Shown: piece after piece, positions 35,165 through 45,217 of the stretch
How positions within the stretch are numbered: position 1 is the stretch's first letter
How the letters are laid out: each line of letters begins with the position of its first letter
Source: Dichetophora obliterata
Lineage: Eukaryota > Arthropoda > Insecta > Diptera > Sciomyzidae
Length of the DNA stretch: 64,000 nt
Direction: 5' to 3'
NCBI GenBank assembly: GCA_963920525.1
Contig: OY986439.1
Span: forward strand, 46,536,982 to 46,600,981
Translations under genes and position numbers: made by a program
Notes under the pieces: generated by a model
What the model saw: only the letters and a program-made list of their open reading frames with translations
Database searches by the model: none
What the model was told of the DNA's origin: nothing

Positions 35165-35345
35165 TAAATTGGACAAAGGAGCGTAGCCCGTTTCATACAA
35201 CTTAAATTTGCAATATTGAATAGCTTTGAAGTTATAGGTCGCACATCCTAGGAATTCAGTGTTTGACCTAACTTTACACATGCAGTTTCGCTGACTACAT
35301 TTTACGGGGGCTAGACAAAGGGGCGTGGCTGAAACAAGCTGAAAC
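35165..35345. repeat. Dispersed repeat W, copy 3 (right part)
   Basis: Continuation of the copy at 33,470-34,106: TTTGAAGTTATAGGTCGCAC, TTTACACATGCAG and AGGGGCGTGGC-like boxes. Confidence 0.55.
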
Positions 35346-35632
35346 ATGCCGTTTACTAAACAGCTAGTTTAATATTTTCGCCAATTTTCGCGCTGTCAGT
35401 AATCGTGTGTACTCGTGTTTTGAGAGAATTACGTAATTGTTTATACATGTACGTAAGGGTCTCCCGGTTGGATGACATTTGGTTTTTATATGGATTTTTA
35501 TATAGCTATTAATCGCTTATTTAACTAGTAAGAGGTAAAAAATCATCAAAATTATTAATGGCAAAAGAAGTAGCAATTGTGTTTCAAAAGACCACACGAT
35601 TTGTGATAAACAATAATTTATTAATTTACTAG

Positions 35633-36200
35633 CTGATATACCCGGTGTTACTAAGGGGGAAAAACTTAAAATTTTGATGTTTAGGTTTTATTCGTTCAGA
35701 AGATAACAGTTTTTAGCCAGAAAATAATAAGCTTTTGACGTAAAGCGTATGGAAATATGCAAAATGGTTTTTTGTCATTCTAAGGAAACGGCGTTATTAG
35801 TAAAAGACGTTGTACTAAAAATTTGTGCAATCTTGAAGATATGCGAAATTTTTTGGTGTCAAAATTACAGAATTTTTTAAAATTAATTAAATTAAGCTTT
35901 TCTCTAAAAAAAGTATGCTAGTTGGTTGATTTCCCTTACTTGCAATAGGGTGGAAGAGGCGTGGTCAAAACAAATTATGCTAAATCATATTCTAAGATTC
36001 AAGTAAAATGTGAGCTAAATTTGAGTTAAATCCGTCTAGCCGTTATATTCTGGTCAAATATTTTTTTATTTTAGGGAAAATTTAACAAAACCATTTTTAC
36101 CAAAAAGTAATGAAGATAAAAATCTTTTTCAGTTGCAAAAGTTACGGTTTTAAAATTAATAATGAAGAAATTTTTATTCGCTTAGAAGTTTTGATTTTGA
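35633..36200. repeat. Dispersed repeat W, copy 4 (left part)
   Basis: Begins with CTAGCTGATATACCCGGTGT, the same end seen truncated at 3,945-3,992. The interior has TGGAAGAGGCGTGGTC and TTAAATCCGTCTAGCCGTTA. It is cut at 36,200 by the insertion of the 36,204-38,240 element and resumes at 38,243. Confidence 0.6.
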
Positions 36201-36203
36201 TTA

Positions 36204-36333
36204 CACCGTGTTACACACATTCTGTCCTATGAACCACATTTACTTTTTCGGAAAGGGGATAAAAAATAAAAATACACGTGTATCGGCGATTTTCATGTAC
36301 ACGTCAGAATTTTTTTTTTAAGTTTGAAGTATA
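36204..36333. repeat. Left terminal inverted repeat of the 36.2-38.2 kb element
   Basis: Pairs with 38,104-38,240 with high identity over the inner 90 bp. The outer 40 bp differ by a short insertion (extra A/T run) in the right copy. It contains the small palindrome ATACACGTGTAT and a second ACACGT, which could be binding sites for the element's protein (inference). Confidence 0.85.
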
Positions 36334-36449
36334 TATTTTTTTTAATGGTTATCGTTTTTTTAAGGTTTCAGTTCGTTAAAAAAACAATTTTTTTTATTAC
36401 TTTTGTTTTATAAAAATAAAGAATTGTTACATTAAAAATTTTAATGTTT

Positions 36450-37782
36450 TTAAAGAAATTTAGGCCTTTTATTTTTGCGGTTGTAAGCATTTGCTTCAGT
36501 ATCGCGACAAATAGACCAACAGTATTCGCCAAGCATATGCGTAATGTCTTTTCCTTTAAAGCGCTTTTCAATAGCCGCAATGTCCTGATGGAACCTTTCG
36601 CCATGCTCATCGCTACAAGCTCCTAAATCATCAGGGAAAAAAATCTAAATGATTGTGAAGAAAATGGATCTTTAGCGACATTAAAATGCCTATTTCGCCA
36701 TATGCCGAAATCATTTCTGCGACAATATTTTTATAATTGGCAGCTCGTTTGTTGCCAAGAAACTGCTCAATAACGGCAACTGTGCCTTTCCATGCACGTT
36801 GTTCGATAGCATTTAATTTTGATGAAAATTCAGAACTTGCAATTATTTGTTTTATCTGCGGACCATTGAAAACACCTTAAATAACAAAAATCATTAAAAA
36901 ACATAAAGTTACTGAATGACTTCTTAAAAAAAATACCTTCATGAATCTTTGCGCCGCTCAATTTCGGGAAAATGTTGCGCAAAGTTGCAATGGCCTCGCC
37001 ATCACGATCCAGTTTTTTAACAAAATTTGATACGAGACCGAGCTTAATGTGTAATGGAGGCAAAATGAATTGAGACGGCTACACCAATGGTAGATTCTCT
37101 ATACTTTCTACGCCTACTTTGTACCATGTTCGCGGCTTCCACTTAAATTCAGTGTAATGCTCATCTCTTTTTCGACCTTCCCATGTACACAAAAAGCACT
37201 GGTGGGTTGGAAATCCACGCTTAACACTACTTTAAGGCTGTTGACCGATGCATCAATGAAAAGTCGCCACTCCTCTGAAATATGTGGGTAACCGATTTTT
37301 GCAAACTGCGAATCAATGTCACAACAATAAGCCAAGCTTTTTCCCGATCTTCGTGCAATCTAAAAAATTGGTCATATGGAATCGATCTGTTATTTTAAAA
37401 TCAGCCGCCACTATATTCCACTGCTTAAAGCGTGATGCAAAGAGTTCTGCTGTTCTCCTCGACAAATTTCCGTCTCGTACGAGGTCATTGAAGTCGGCTT
37501 GCGTTATAAAATGCGGCATTGCAGTCCCAATTTCACTGGGTGTTGCCACAAATTCCGATACTTGTGGACTCTCGCATCTCGCATTCGATGGAAGAAAAGT
37601 TGATAGCAGTTTTGGTACAACTGTTGATTCTGCATCGCTTATTTCGGGAACATTATCAAAAATCTCCACTGAAGCCGCTACACGGTCTTCTGGTGAGTAT
37701 AGAACTGCTGGAATTGGATGGACATGTAGTATCGTTTGAGGGCCCCTAGACCAGTTGTAAGTGTTGTAAAAGTCAAAAACTG
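36450..37782 (-). pseudogene. Broken gene of an uncharacterised, possibly transposase-like protein family
   Basis: Read from 37,782 downward: an N-terminal part (HVHPIPAVLYSPEDRVAASV), then ITQADFNDLVRDGNLSRRTA, ELFASRFKQWNIV, a frameshift near 37,347, LAYCCDIDSQFAKIGYPHIS, EEWRLFIDASVNSLKVVL, a second shift near 37,222, KRGFPTHQCFLCTWEGRKRD, a TAG at 37,079-37,081, PSQFILPPLHIKLGLVSNFV, a 61-bp intron, GPQIKQIIASSEF, MISAYGEIGILMSLKIHFLH, FFPDDLGACSDEHGERFHQD, MLGEYCWSICRD and a stop at 36,450. From memory, this series (DLVRDL, EWRLFIDSS, C-FLC-W, LPPLHIKLGL, DEHGERFHQD) belongs to a family annotated only as 'uncharacterised' in insects, spiders and cnidarians. The junction after SLKVVL lacks a segment I expect there, suggesting an internal deletion. 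The first exon is not found. Confidence 0.8.
36876..36936 (-). other. 61-bp intron in the 36.2-38.2 kb gene
   Basis: On the minus strand the exon ending in ATTCATGAAG is followed by GTATTT and the intron ends TTATTTAAG before GTGTTTTC. Splicing restores the frame across KIHE-GVFNGPQ. The short length is typical of fly introns. Presence of an intron shows this is a DNA-level element, not a retrocopy. Confidence 0.8.
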
Positions 37783-38103
37783 TTTAGTGTGAGAAGGTTA
37801 CTATTGATTAACTACAACTATATCGAGTAGGATGGGTCAAAAAACATTTTTTTTTCCTAACGCTTTAGTAGTTTAAAAATTTGGAGTCCCTTCAAGTTAT
37901 GCTAAGAAAAGTAAAAAATTTTTTTTTTTCAAAAATAACAAAAATTGGGGAAAATCTGAGAATTGATAAAAATTGTTTTTAAAAAATTTGACGTGCTACA
38001 GACATTTTCACGAGTCTGCCTGCAAAAAATCAGCTCGATTAGATCACTGAAAAAGGGTTAAAAATCGGTCCAAAGGCTTCCACACAGGCACCTACGAGCT
38101 TTA

Positions 38104-38240
38104 TACTTCAAACTTAAAAAAAAAATTCTGACGTGTACATGAAAATCGACGATACACGTGTATTTTTATTTTTCCCCTCTTTCCGAATATGTGCATTTGG
38201 TTCATAGGACAGAAAAAAATTCATTTTTTGTAACACCGTG
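38104..38240. repeat. Right terminal inverted repeat of the 36.2-38.2 kb element
   Basis: Reverse complement of the left repeat. On the minus strand this is the upstream (promoter) side of the gene. It ends in GTAACACCGTG followed by TTA. Confidence 0.85.
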
Positions 38241-38242
38241 TT

Positions 38243-39178
38243 ATTAAATGCCAGAAAAAAGTTAGTTTTTGCAGTAAAGTATATTGAATAAAATTCCGCT
38301 TGGTGTGGGCGAAGCCACGCCAAGTTTCCAATGCCCGTGACAGTTTTCCAGTAGAAATGCCTGACCAATAAGTAACTCCATACTGAATTTCATTGTTATA
38401 TGATATTTATTTCCAAAGCTATTCGATATCAAAAATTTGGCTTGTATGGGCGGTGCCACACCTCCTTGTTCACTGACCGTCTCAGTTTTCGAGTAAAAGG
38501 ATATCACCCAATAGTAATTCTATACTGAATTTCGTTGTTATACGACATTTAGTTCCAAAGCTATCTGATATCAAAAATTTAAAGCGTATTGGCGGAGCCA
38601 CACCCCCTTTTCCAAAGCCCATCCCAGTTTTCCAATAGAAGGATATCACCAAGTGGCAACTCCATACTGAATTTCATTATTATATGGCATTTAGTTCTAA
38701 AGATATTCGATATCATAAATTTGAATTGTATGGGCGGTGCCTATACTTGCTTTGGCCTATACTTGCTCAATTTTGCCAGTCGAAAGACACGACTAAATAG
38801 TACGTTCTAACCGAGTTTCATTAATGTGTGATTTATAGCTAGAAAGTCATACTGAAAATTTGGGCTGCTGAAAAAGTGACATGCCCTACGTCCAACGCCC
38901 ATAAAATTTTACCAGTAGAACGGAAAGTGAAAATTAAGGTCGAATACTGAATTCCGTTGCTGTGCTACCTATAATTGCAAAGCTATTCGATATAGAAGAT
39001 TTGATTTGTATGGGAGGTGCCACACCCTCTGAGCTTTTCCGATATTTTAATAGTTATTCTGCTATTCGGGATGAACACAAATCCAACGAAAAAAAAGATC
39101 ATTGAAATCGGTCCAGCCGTTCTTGAGTTATAAATGGCGTAACAAACCCGACTTTGTTTTACATATATAGATTTAATT
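38243..39178. repeat. Dispersed repeat W, copy 4 (right part) with ~145-bp tandem units
   Basis: From about 38,290 to 39,060 a unit of about 145 bp repeats five to six times. Each carries TACTGAATTTC, CCAAAGCTATTCGATATC, TGGGCGGTGCCACACC and a CCAGTTTTCC-like link. The repeat closes with CGGTCCAGCCGTTCTTGAGT and then TTTTACATATATAGAT, an end I associate with RTE-like or SINE-like insect repeats (weak). No frame is open throughout. Confidence 0.65.
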
Positions 39179-39179
39179 A

Positions 39180-41500
39180 AATCAGAATTGCAGTAAAATT
39201 TGAAAATCGATGCCAGCCAATATGTGATCGTCGCGACAACGCACTTACTGCAATTGGTGATATTTTATCATATATGAATGTTTTAGGAATTATTTAATTT
39301 GTCCTTGATTTTTCATTATACAATAACACCTTAATGTTTATAAATAAAGGGATGATTTAATTTTGGGAAGAGTCAATCAATGCAGCTTTCACAAAACTTG
39401 TAACAAAATTCAATTCTACATGATTTTAATTGTGAGCTATTCAGATCAAGTAAGTTTGAAGAAAGCAACAACAACAACAACTCTGAGTAAAGTCAATCAC
39501 AGTTGTTGTTGACTTCTTCAAACTTACTTGATCTAAATAGCTTACAATCAAAATCATGTACAATTTCAAAGAAGAGATCACAAATAATTATACAAATTAA
39601 ATTCCTTTATTACCTTTTCCAATTTGAAAGTTAAAATAAATATTAAAAGAAAAATATTAGATCAATTATATTTGCTTGTTATGGTTAGTGGCAGAAGATT
39701 TAGAGCAGCCTCACCAAACTATATACTAGGGTATGGCATAAACTTAACCTATTTCAATTGGAAAAACTGCACAAAATAGTATTTTGCTATTTTTTGTCAT
39801 TCATCAAATATCCATTGCAATCTGGTTTTACAGCTTAACCTTTCACCAGAAACCTCAAAAATATCTCAACGCCTTGCGGCTTATCTTATTTTTTATAATA
39901 TTCGTACAGCTTTAACACTTCATTAGAGTGCTATTAAGACTTCACGAAAATTATATAATATGCGAAATTATGTTCGAAATATAAAGGAACCAAAGATACA
40001 AATACAAATTGAGACCATTAACATTTCACAATTACATACGTTGTAATCAATTATCACAGAAATCAATCAACTCATGCAAACTCGCATTTATTGTCCAAAC
40101 ATAAAATTTGTCGATTTAATATCTACAAAACTCAAACTTAACTATTGGACTCCATACAGTCAAGAGATTGATATCAGGCTACGGTTCAACTGCATTAACG
40201 GGCTAGCATGACTTTTAAAAAATGCTTAAAAACAGGCGTAATTTTTTTATTTCATCCGAAGAGATCATAATAGTAAATCCAGAAGAGAAATGTTAGGCAA
40301 ATTGTTGCTATAGTATTTTTTATGACTCTTACGTTGGTTACATCAGCAATGAATGGATATAAATTGCATTGAATTGTTGAGTGCAAAAATCAAGATTTCT
40401 TATTGCTGTTGTTGTTACTGCTGCTGGGCTGATATTTAAATGATTTCAATGCTGTTTGGCTGTTGCCATTTCAAAAATTAGAAAAAGTGACATCTTATGA
40501 AGCATAAAAATTAACATAAAGAGCCCACCCACACTTGTTTTTTATTTGCAAAAATTTTCAACAACAATACTGCCCTCTAAAATTTTCGTTAATAGGCCTT
40601 TCTTTAAAAATCATCAATTAGTTGAAAGTACTTATTTATTTTAAAAAAGAGGGCATTCATGCAAATTTTGCAAAAGCAAACTGGTTTTTTTAGGTCAGGG
40701 GTCATATAAAAGTTTTTCTTACTACACACAATATTACCGCAGGGCTTTAAAACTGCATTATATTATACTAAATACTATATGCAAAATTTGACTAAAAGAG
40801 CTTTTTCACATTAACTAACTTGTTTCTCTGATTTTAATATCTTCATATTTGACAATTCACCAAAACACCAAAGACAAAAAAGCAAATGCTCAATGATATC
40901 AATTAATAATAAAATAAACCTAAACATAAGATCTGTGTTAACAAAAAAAAGTTTGCAAATCTCAAATTTACCAATCGACCCGACCGGCTTTATTGGAATA
41001 AATTTCGACTTATATTGATTTGAGGTTTAAAACTTGTTTCTTAAAAGTTATATTAAAATTGCGAAAAAGCCGTTTTTATTTGTGCTATACTAACACAGTT
41101 TTAAATGCAAATTCAAAGTAAGTATATTTAGTTGTTGAAATTAATAACAACTTAGGCAATACTAGTCAGTGTGATAATTGACAAAATTGTTTAGTTTATT
41201 TTAAAATTGGTAACTTATTTAAAGGAAGTTTTACGCAAAAGCAGTTAAAATTAAGAAAAGTTTTTTAAAAAAAGTTTATTATATACTCAAGAAGTTTTAG
41301 TTGCATATTAATTTTACATCACCAGTGTTAGTAAAAAAAGTATAGCAGTGAGGGGACTGCCGACCGAAACGAAAACCTATATATAAAATATTAGTGTTCG
41401 CTGGAAGACTTTGTTCTGCCACGGACCGCCTTACTGTTATATAAGAATTTTCCTGCTAATCGGAAAAAAATTTTATATTTAATTTTATAATAACACCAAA
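39180..41500. other. No gene recognised apart from the hairpin
   Basis: AT-rich; besides the hairpin at 39,418-39,559 I see only chance frames and no paired repeats. Confidence 0.5.
39418..39559. repeat. 142-bp hairpin with ~55-bp arms
   Basis: The left arm (from 39,418) reads ACATGATTTTAATTGTGAGC then TATTCAGATCAAGTAAGTTT. The right arm, reversed from 39,559, reads ACATGATTTTGATTGTAAGC then TATTTAGATCAAGTAAGTTT. Only a few mismatches break a ~50-bp stem. The loop contains a (CAA)n run. It could be a minimal MITE or a hairpin RNA source. Confidence 0.75.
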
Positions 41501-41559
41501 CTATATTACATTTAAATTGAATATTGTTGATATAAAAATAAAATACAGGGAGCATTGTT

Positions 41560-43870
41560 GAATGAAAAATAATCCTCAGAAAGGATATTCAATTTTTTTC
41601 TTTCAATGTATATGTAGAGCTGTAGCTTAAATAAAATAAATTTTCTTTTTTTTAATATATGATATTTGGTTTGATGGGTCTGGAAGTCTCTTTTAATGCC
41701 TGCATTTGAGATCTTGCTGCAAGGAAACAGAAAACATAGCAAGAAAAGTGCAGTTTATTTTCTGCCCCGATTCGGTTCATCCGTACATCCCACATTATTT
41801 TCATTTTATCATTTCAGTATACTTTAAATTATGGGTTTTAATATAAAAAAACAAAGTAAAACATAAACAAAAATATAAATTAAACTTATTGAAAGAATTA
41901 ATATACTCTTAAAATTCGTATACATTAGGGCGGGTCAAATTCTGGCTCAGCGAAATTCGTAAAATACATGTAATTTCAAGACTTTTTCTCCACTACAGCA
42001 TATACAAATTCTGAAAAAAAGCTGTGCGGACTTTCGTAAATAGATTCATACACATACATTCATACATTCATATTTTATAATTGAGAACAAAATCTATTTA
42101 CGAAAGTCCGCACAGCTTTTTTTCAGAATTTGTATATGCTGTAGTGGAGAAAAAGTCTCGAAATTACATGTATTTTACGAATTTCGCTGAGCCAGACCAC
42201 CAAAAAATTCGTCCATACAAATTGACCCGCCCTAGTATACATACATAAAATTTGCATTTACATGAATTTCATTGAATTTCATTTACATTATTTTCACTGT
42301 TTGCGTCATTAATCATTGTATTATATTTTTAAAAAATTTACTATAGGCTTATGGTAGCTGAAATAAGAAATAAAAAATTTTTGGACGATGCAGTCCCACT
42401 CATGATAAAATTATTATAAAGTAGCCTTGACAAGTACTTATTTTCTCACGAGGTGTGACCAACGAAAGAAAACAATACAATTTCAAACAAAAGAAAACAA
42501 TATAAAGTGTGTGTGTCTGCAACTGTTTTTTTTTAAAACAGTTATATGATCCATTCACAACAGGTGACTCCTCTGAGTGTGGCCAATGTGCGTGACACAC
42601 GTTCTCTATTTTGTTTTCTTTTGTTTGACATTCGATGGTCGAAACACGAAATGTCACTCCCACCTATTACATATCATATCATGGTCCCAGTCAGAGAATA
42701 TGCTGGCGACATTTATAAAACTACAAATGTTTTATGTTGGTCATGAAACTCAAATACACGCTTTTGGATATTGGCTACCAGGCGCTCAGAAACTATCAAA
42801 ACGAAGTTGACATTTCATACAAAATCTGCAACCAATGAGAATGCAATATGAAAGCAAGAATTGGCAAATATATCAAAATGGATGAGTTTGACAGTTATCG
42901 TCACTTAGACAGAGAACACATTCAGCCCTAACACTACCTTGTCTAGTTCTACCATGGCAGCAAGCAGCCATCAATAAGTTTATCTGCTGACAAATCGTTC
43001 CTTCAAAAAGAAATCATGAAGGATATTTACTGTTTTTCTGTCAATGGATATGTAGATCTGCAGCTGAACTAAAATACATTTACAACAACAATTACCAAAC
43101 AAATCTACTACAACGATGAACAGAGAAGAACAGTATCATATCGGTTGCGCAACGTTAGAGGGGATGAACCGAATTGGCGGCGGAAAATAAACAGAACTTT
43201 GCTTGCTATATTTTTTGTTTGCCTGGTTGCAAGATCTCAAGTGGAGGCATTAAAAGAGACTTCATGGCCAGTCAAACAAAAAGCATATATCAAACATGTT
43301 AAATTTATTTTATTTTAGCCTACAGCTAGCTCTACATATACATTGAAATGAACAGTAACATTCAATAGCTGCATTTCCGTGGTCGTTGATTTAAACCGCG
43401 GCTCTATTTTATTCACAAAACTAAAACAAAAATTAAAACCAGATCGATTTCTAGCTCTATTTCGGATCTTAAAATGCTGCCAAGCTTCAAGCATTTTTTA
43501 TCAAAACGAACATAGTTGGCAAATCTAAATAATTATTCATTTTCCTATTTTGACGTTTCACCGCTCAATGGGCGTTTTGGTATTGATGTTTTCTTTTGTT
43601 ATTGTTCTTAAAACAACTGTTTCAAGACTGTGATGACAAATTGACATAAAGTTGAACTAACGCTGTTTTACTGAGCTAATGAGATTTGATCTTTTCTAGT
43701 GCCACGGGAATGCAGCTAATGTTTCGCAGAGGAGCAAAGGGAGGGGAAAGAACGATGCGTCAGCAGAGAAACTTATTGATGGTTGCTTGCTATATTTGCT
43801 GAGCGCCTGGTAGTCAAGATCCAAGAGCGTCATTTTAAAACCTACTCGCTTCGCTGTCTGTATTGATGAC
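41560..43870. repeat. Nested inverted-repeat cluster
   Basis: Block 41,575-41,790 pairs with 43,140-43,370 in inverted orientation (shared AATGTATATGTAGAGCT, AAGTCTCTTTTAATGCCT, GAGATCTTGC, TTCGGTTCATCC), about 80% identity by eye. A second pair is 42,765-43,010 with 43,725-43,850 (CTACCAGGCGCTCAG, CCATCAATAAGTTT, TCTGCTGAC), where the left arm has an extra ~155 bp. A third partial copy of the first block lies in direct orientation at 43,020-43,085. The MITE at 41,928-42,232 sits inside. No frame is recognisable, and the boundaries are approximate. Confidence 0.6.
41928..42232. mobile_element. 305-bp MITE with ~100-bp near-perfect inverted repeats
   Basis: The ends are GGGCGGGTCAA on both sides, flanked by TA (41,926-41,927 and 42,233-42,234). 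From GGCTCAGCGAAATTCGTAAA inward the arms pair almost without mismatch for about 100 bp. The right copy has about 25 bp of extra sequence between the end and this block. The loop is a short ATTCATACAT repeat. TA duplication and shape point to a Tc1/mariner-type MITE. High arm identity suggests recent origin or arm conversion. Confidence 0.85.
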
Positions 43871-43874
43871 GAGA

Positions 43875-45200
43875 GTTCCTCGGAAAATCACGATGAGGCA
43901 AACCAAGGATTTACCCTCCACCAAAATCGTTCAACGCGCCTAAAGAAGTTTTCACTTCAAAAATAAAGATTTTTTACATACATGTTTAAAGTATAAAGAT
44001 GGCGCTGAAATTGGTGTGCTAAAAAATAGGTGTAAATAAAAAAAAAACAAAAATATTTTCGAAAATATACCCTTTAATGTACATCTTTTACCAAAATGAA
44101 ATGAAAATCTGGAAAATGAAAAAATTTTGAAGTCGCTAATTTTTGTACAAGATTTGTAGCATTATAAATACAAACAGATTAAAATAAAAAATTCTAAGCG
44201 ATCGATTAGTTTGTTTTGAAAAAGTATGTTTCGAGAAAAACACGCTTAAAGTTACTCAGGTTAGTTAAAGTTACTTTGGCGCACCAGGTTTTAAGCGCTG
44301 TAGAATCTGCTTTAAAAGTGAAATTGATTTGATTTTTCGTTTCAAATATTCCTGAGTTAAGTAAAAAAATCTGATATCTAAAAAAATATGGTTTTATATT
44401 ATGAATATAAATATGAATATATTTGAATGAATATGATTATACAATATATGAGCTTCTTTGAAATTCTTTTACTTTTTTGTGTTATGCAAGAGAGCACATC
44501 TCCCGTTGACTTTTTTACAGATTTTGAACAATAATATGGAAAATATATTTTGTAAATATTCAAACTGAAATGACAATATATGAGTTACAATAGATTCTAA
44601 AACCTTTTATTGTATACTACAACAACAAAAAATTATCACACATCAAAAACTTAAAAAGCGAATATCTCAGAATGCAGTTTTAACAGAAATGCCCTTATTG
44701 CATGTTACTCCTCAATTGTTTTAAAAATAAAGAGGATGCAGAATTGTTCTCAAATTTATATAATCGTATTCTGCGAACCCTTTCTTTGAAATCCATTATC
44801 GTACCGCAAAGGGTGGAGCCCCCAACCACCAAAACTTTCTCAAACCTATTTTTGGATTAAAGTCCGTTAATACGACAACTGATATTTTCTGAACATCAGT
44901 ATGAATTAGTATTACATTCAATAAAATATATTATGTATAAGTTGTTTATTTAATAAAAAAAAATTTTGAATAGTTTGTACATAACCATTTCAGAGGAGAA
45001 TATTTCTTGTTTAATACTTTGAGAGCGTGATTTTTAGCAGTCCGGATTTAGTCTTATTAACTTATTTTTTATTTAAATTATTTTGGGGATATAATTTGTA
45101 TACAATCGAAAGTAGTAACTACTTATAAATTTTTGAGTGATCAAATTATAAACAAAAATGTTTATTATGTAACTAAATTTTTTTTTTAGTTCATGACTTC
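43875..45200. other. No gene recognised
   Basis: AT-rich, with no recognisable frames or paired repeats seen. Confidence 0.45.
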
Positions 45201-45217
45201 ATGTCCTATGTGAGCCA

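Larger units (their letters stand above)
36204..38240 (-). mobile_element. 2.04-kb TIR transposon encoding an uncharacterised protein family
   Basis: Terminal inverted repeats of about 130 bp face each other (36,204-36,333 and 38,104-38,240). They start CACCGTGTTAC (left) and CACGGTGTTAC (right, reversed) and share TCTGTCCTATGAACCA, TTCGGAAAG, AATACACGTGTATCG and TTTTCATGTACACGTCAGAA. TTA flanks both sides (36,201-36,203 and 38,241-38,243), a possible 3-bp target duplication. The element lies inside W copy 4. Its only gene is the minus-strand pseudogene at 36,450-37,782. The CAC start and short duplication recall CMC/Chapaev or Harbinger-like elements, but the protein is none that I recognise. 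Classification is inference. Confidence 0.75.

Noticed and set aside
37284..37749. Plus-strand open frames at 37.3-37.7 kb
   Set aside because: Antisense to the minus-strand protein whose blocks are recognisable; no independent signal.
36204..38240. Direct relation of the CACGGTG ends to RAG recognition heptamers (Transib group)
   Set aside because: Similarity is only a few bases; the target duplication looks like 3 bp rather than 5, and I see no RAG1-like core.
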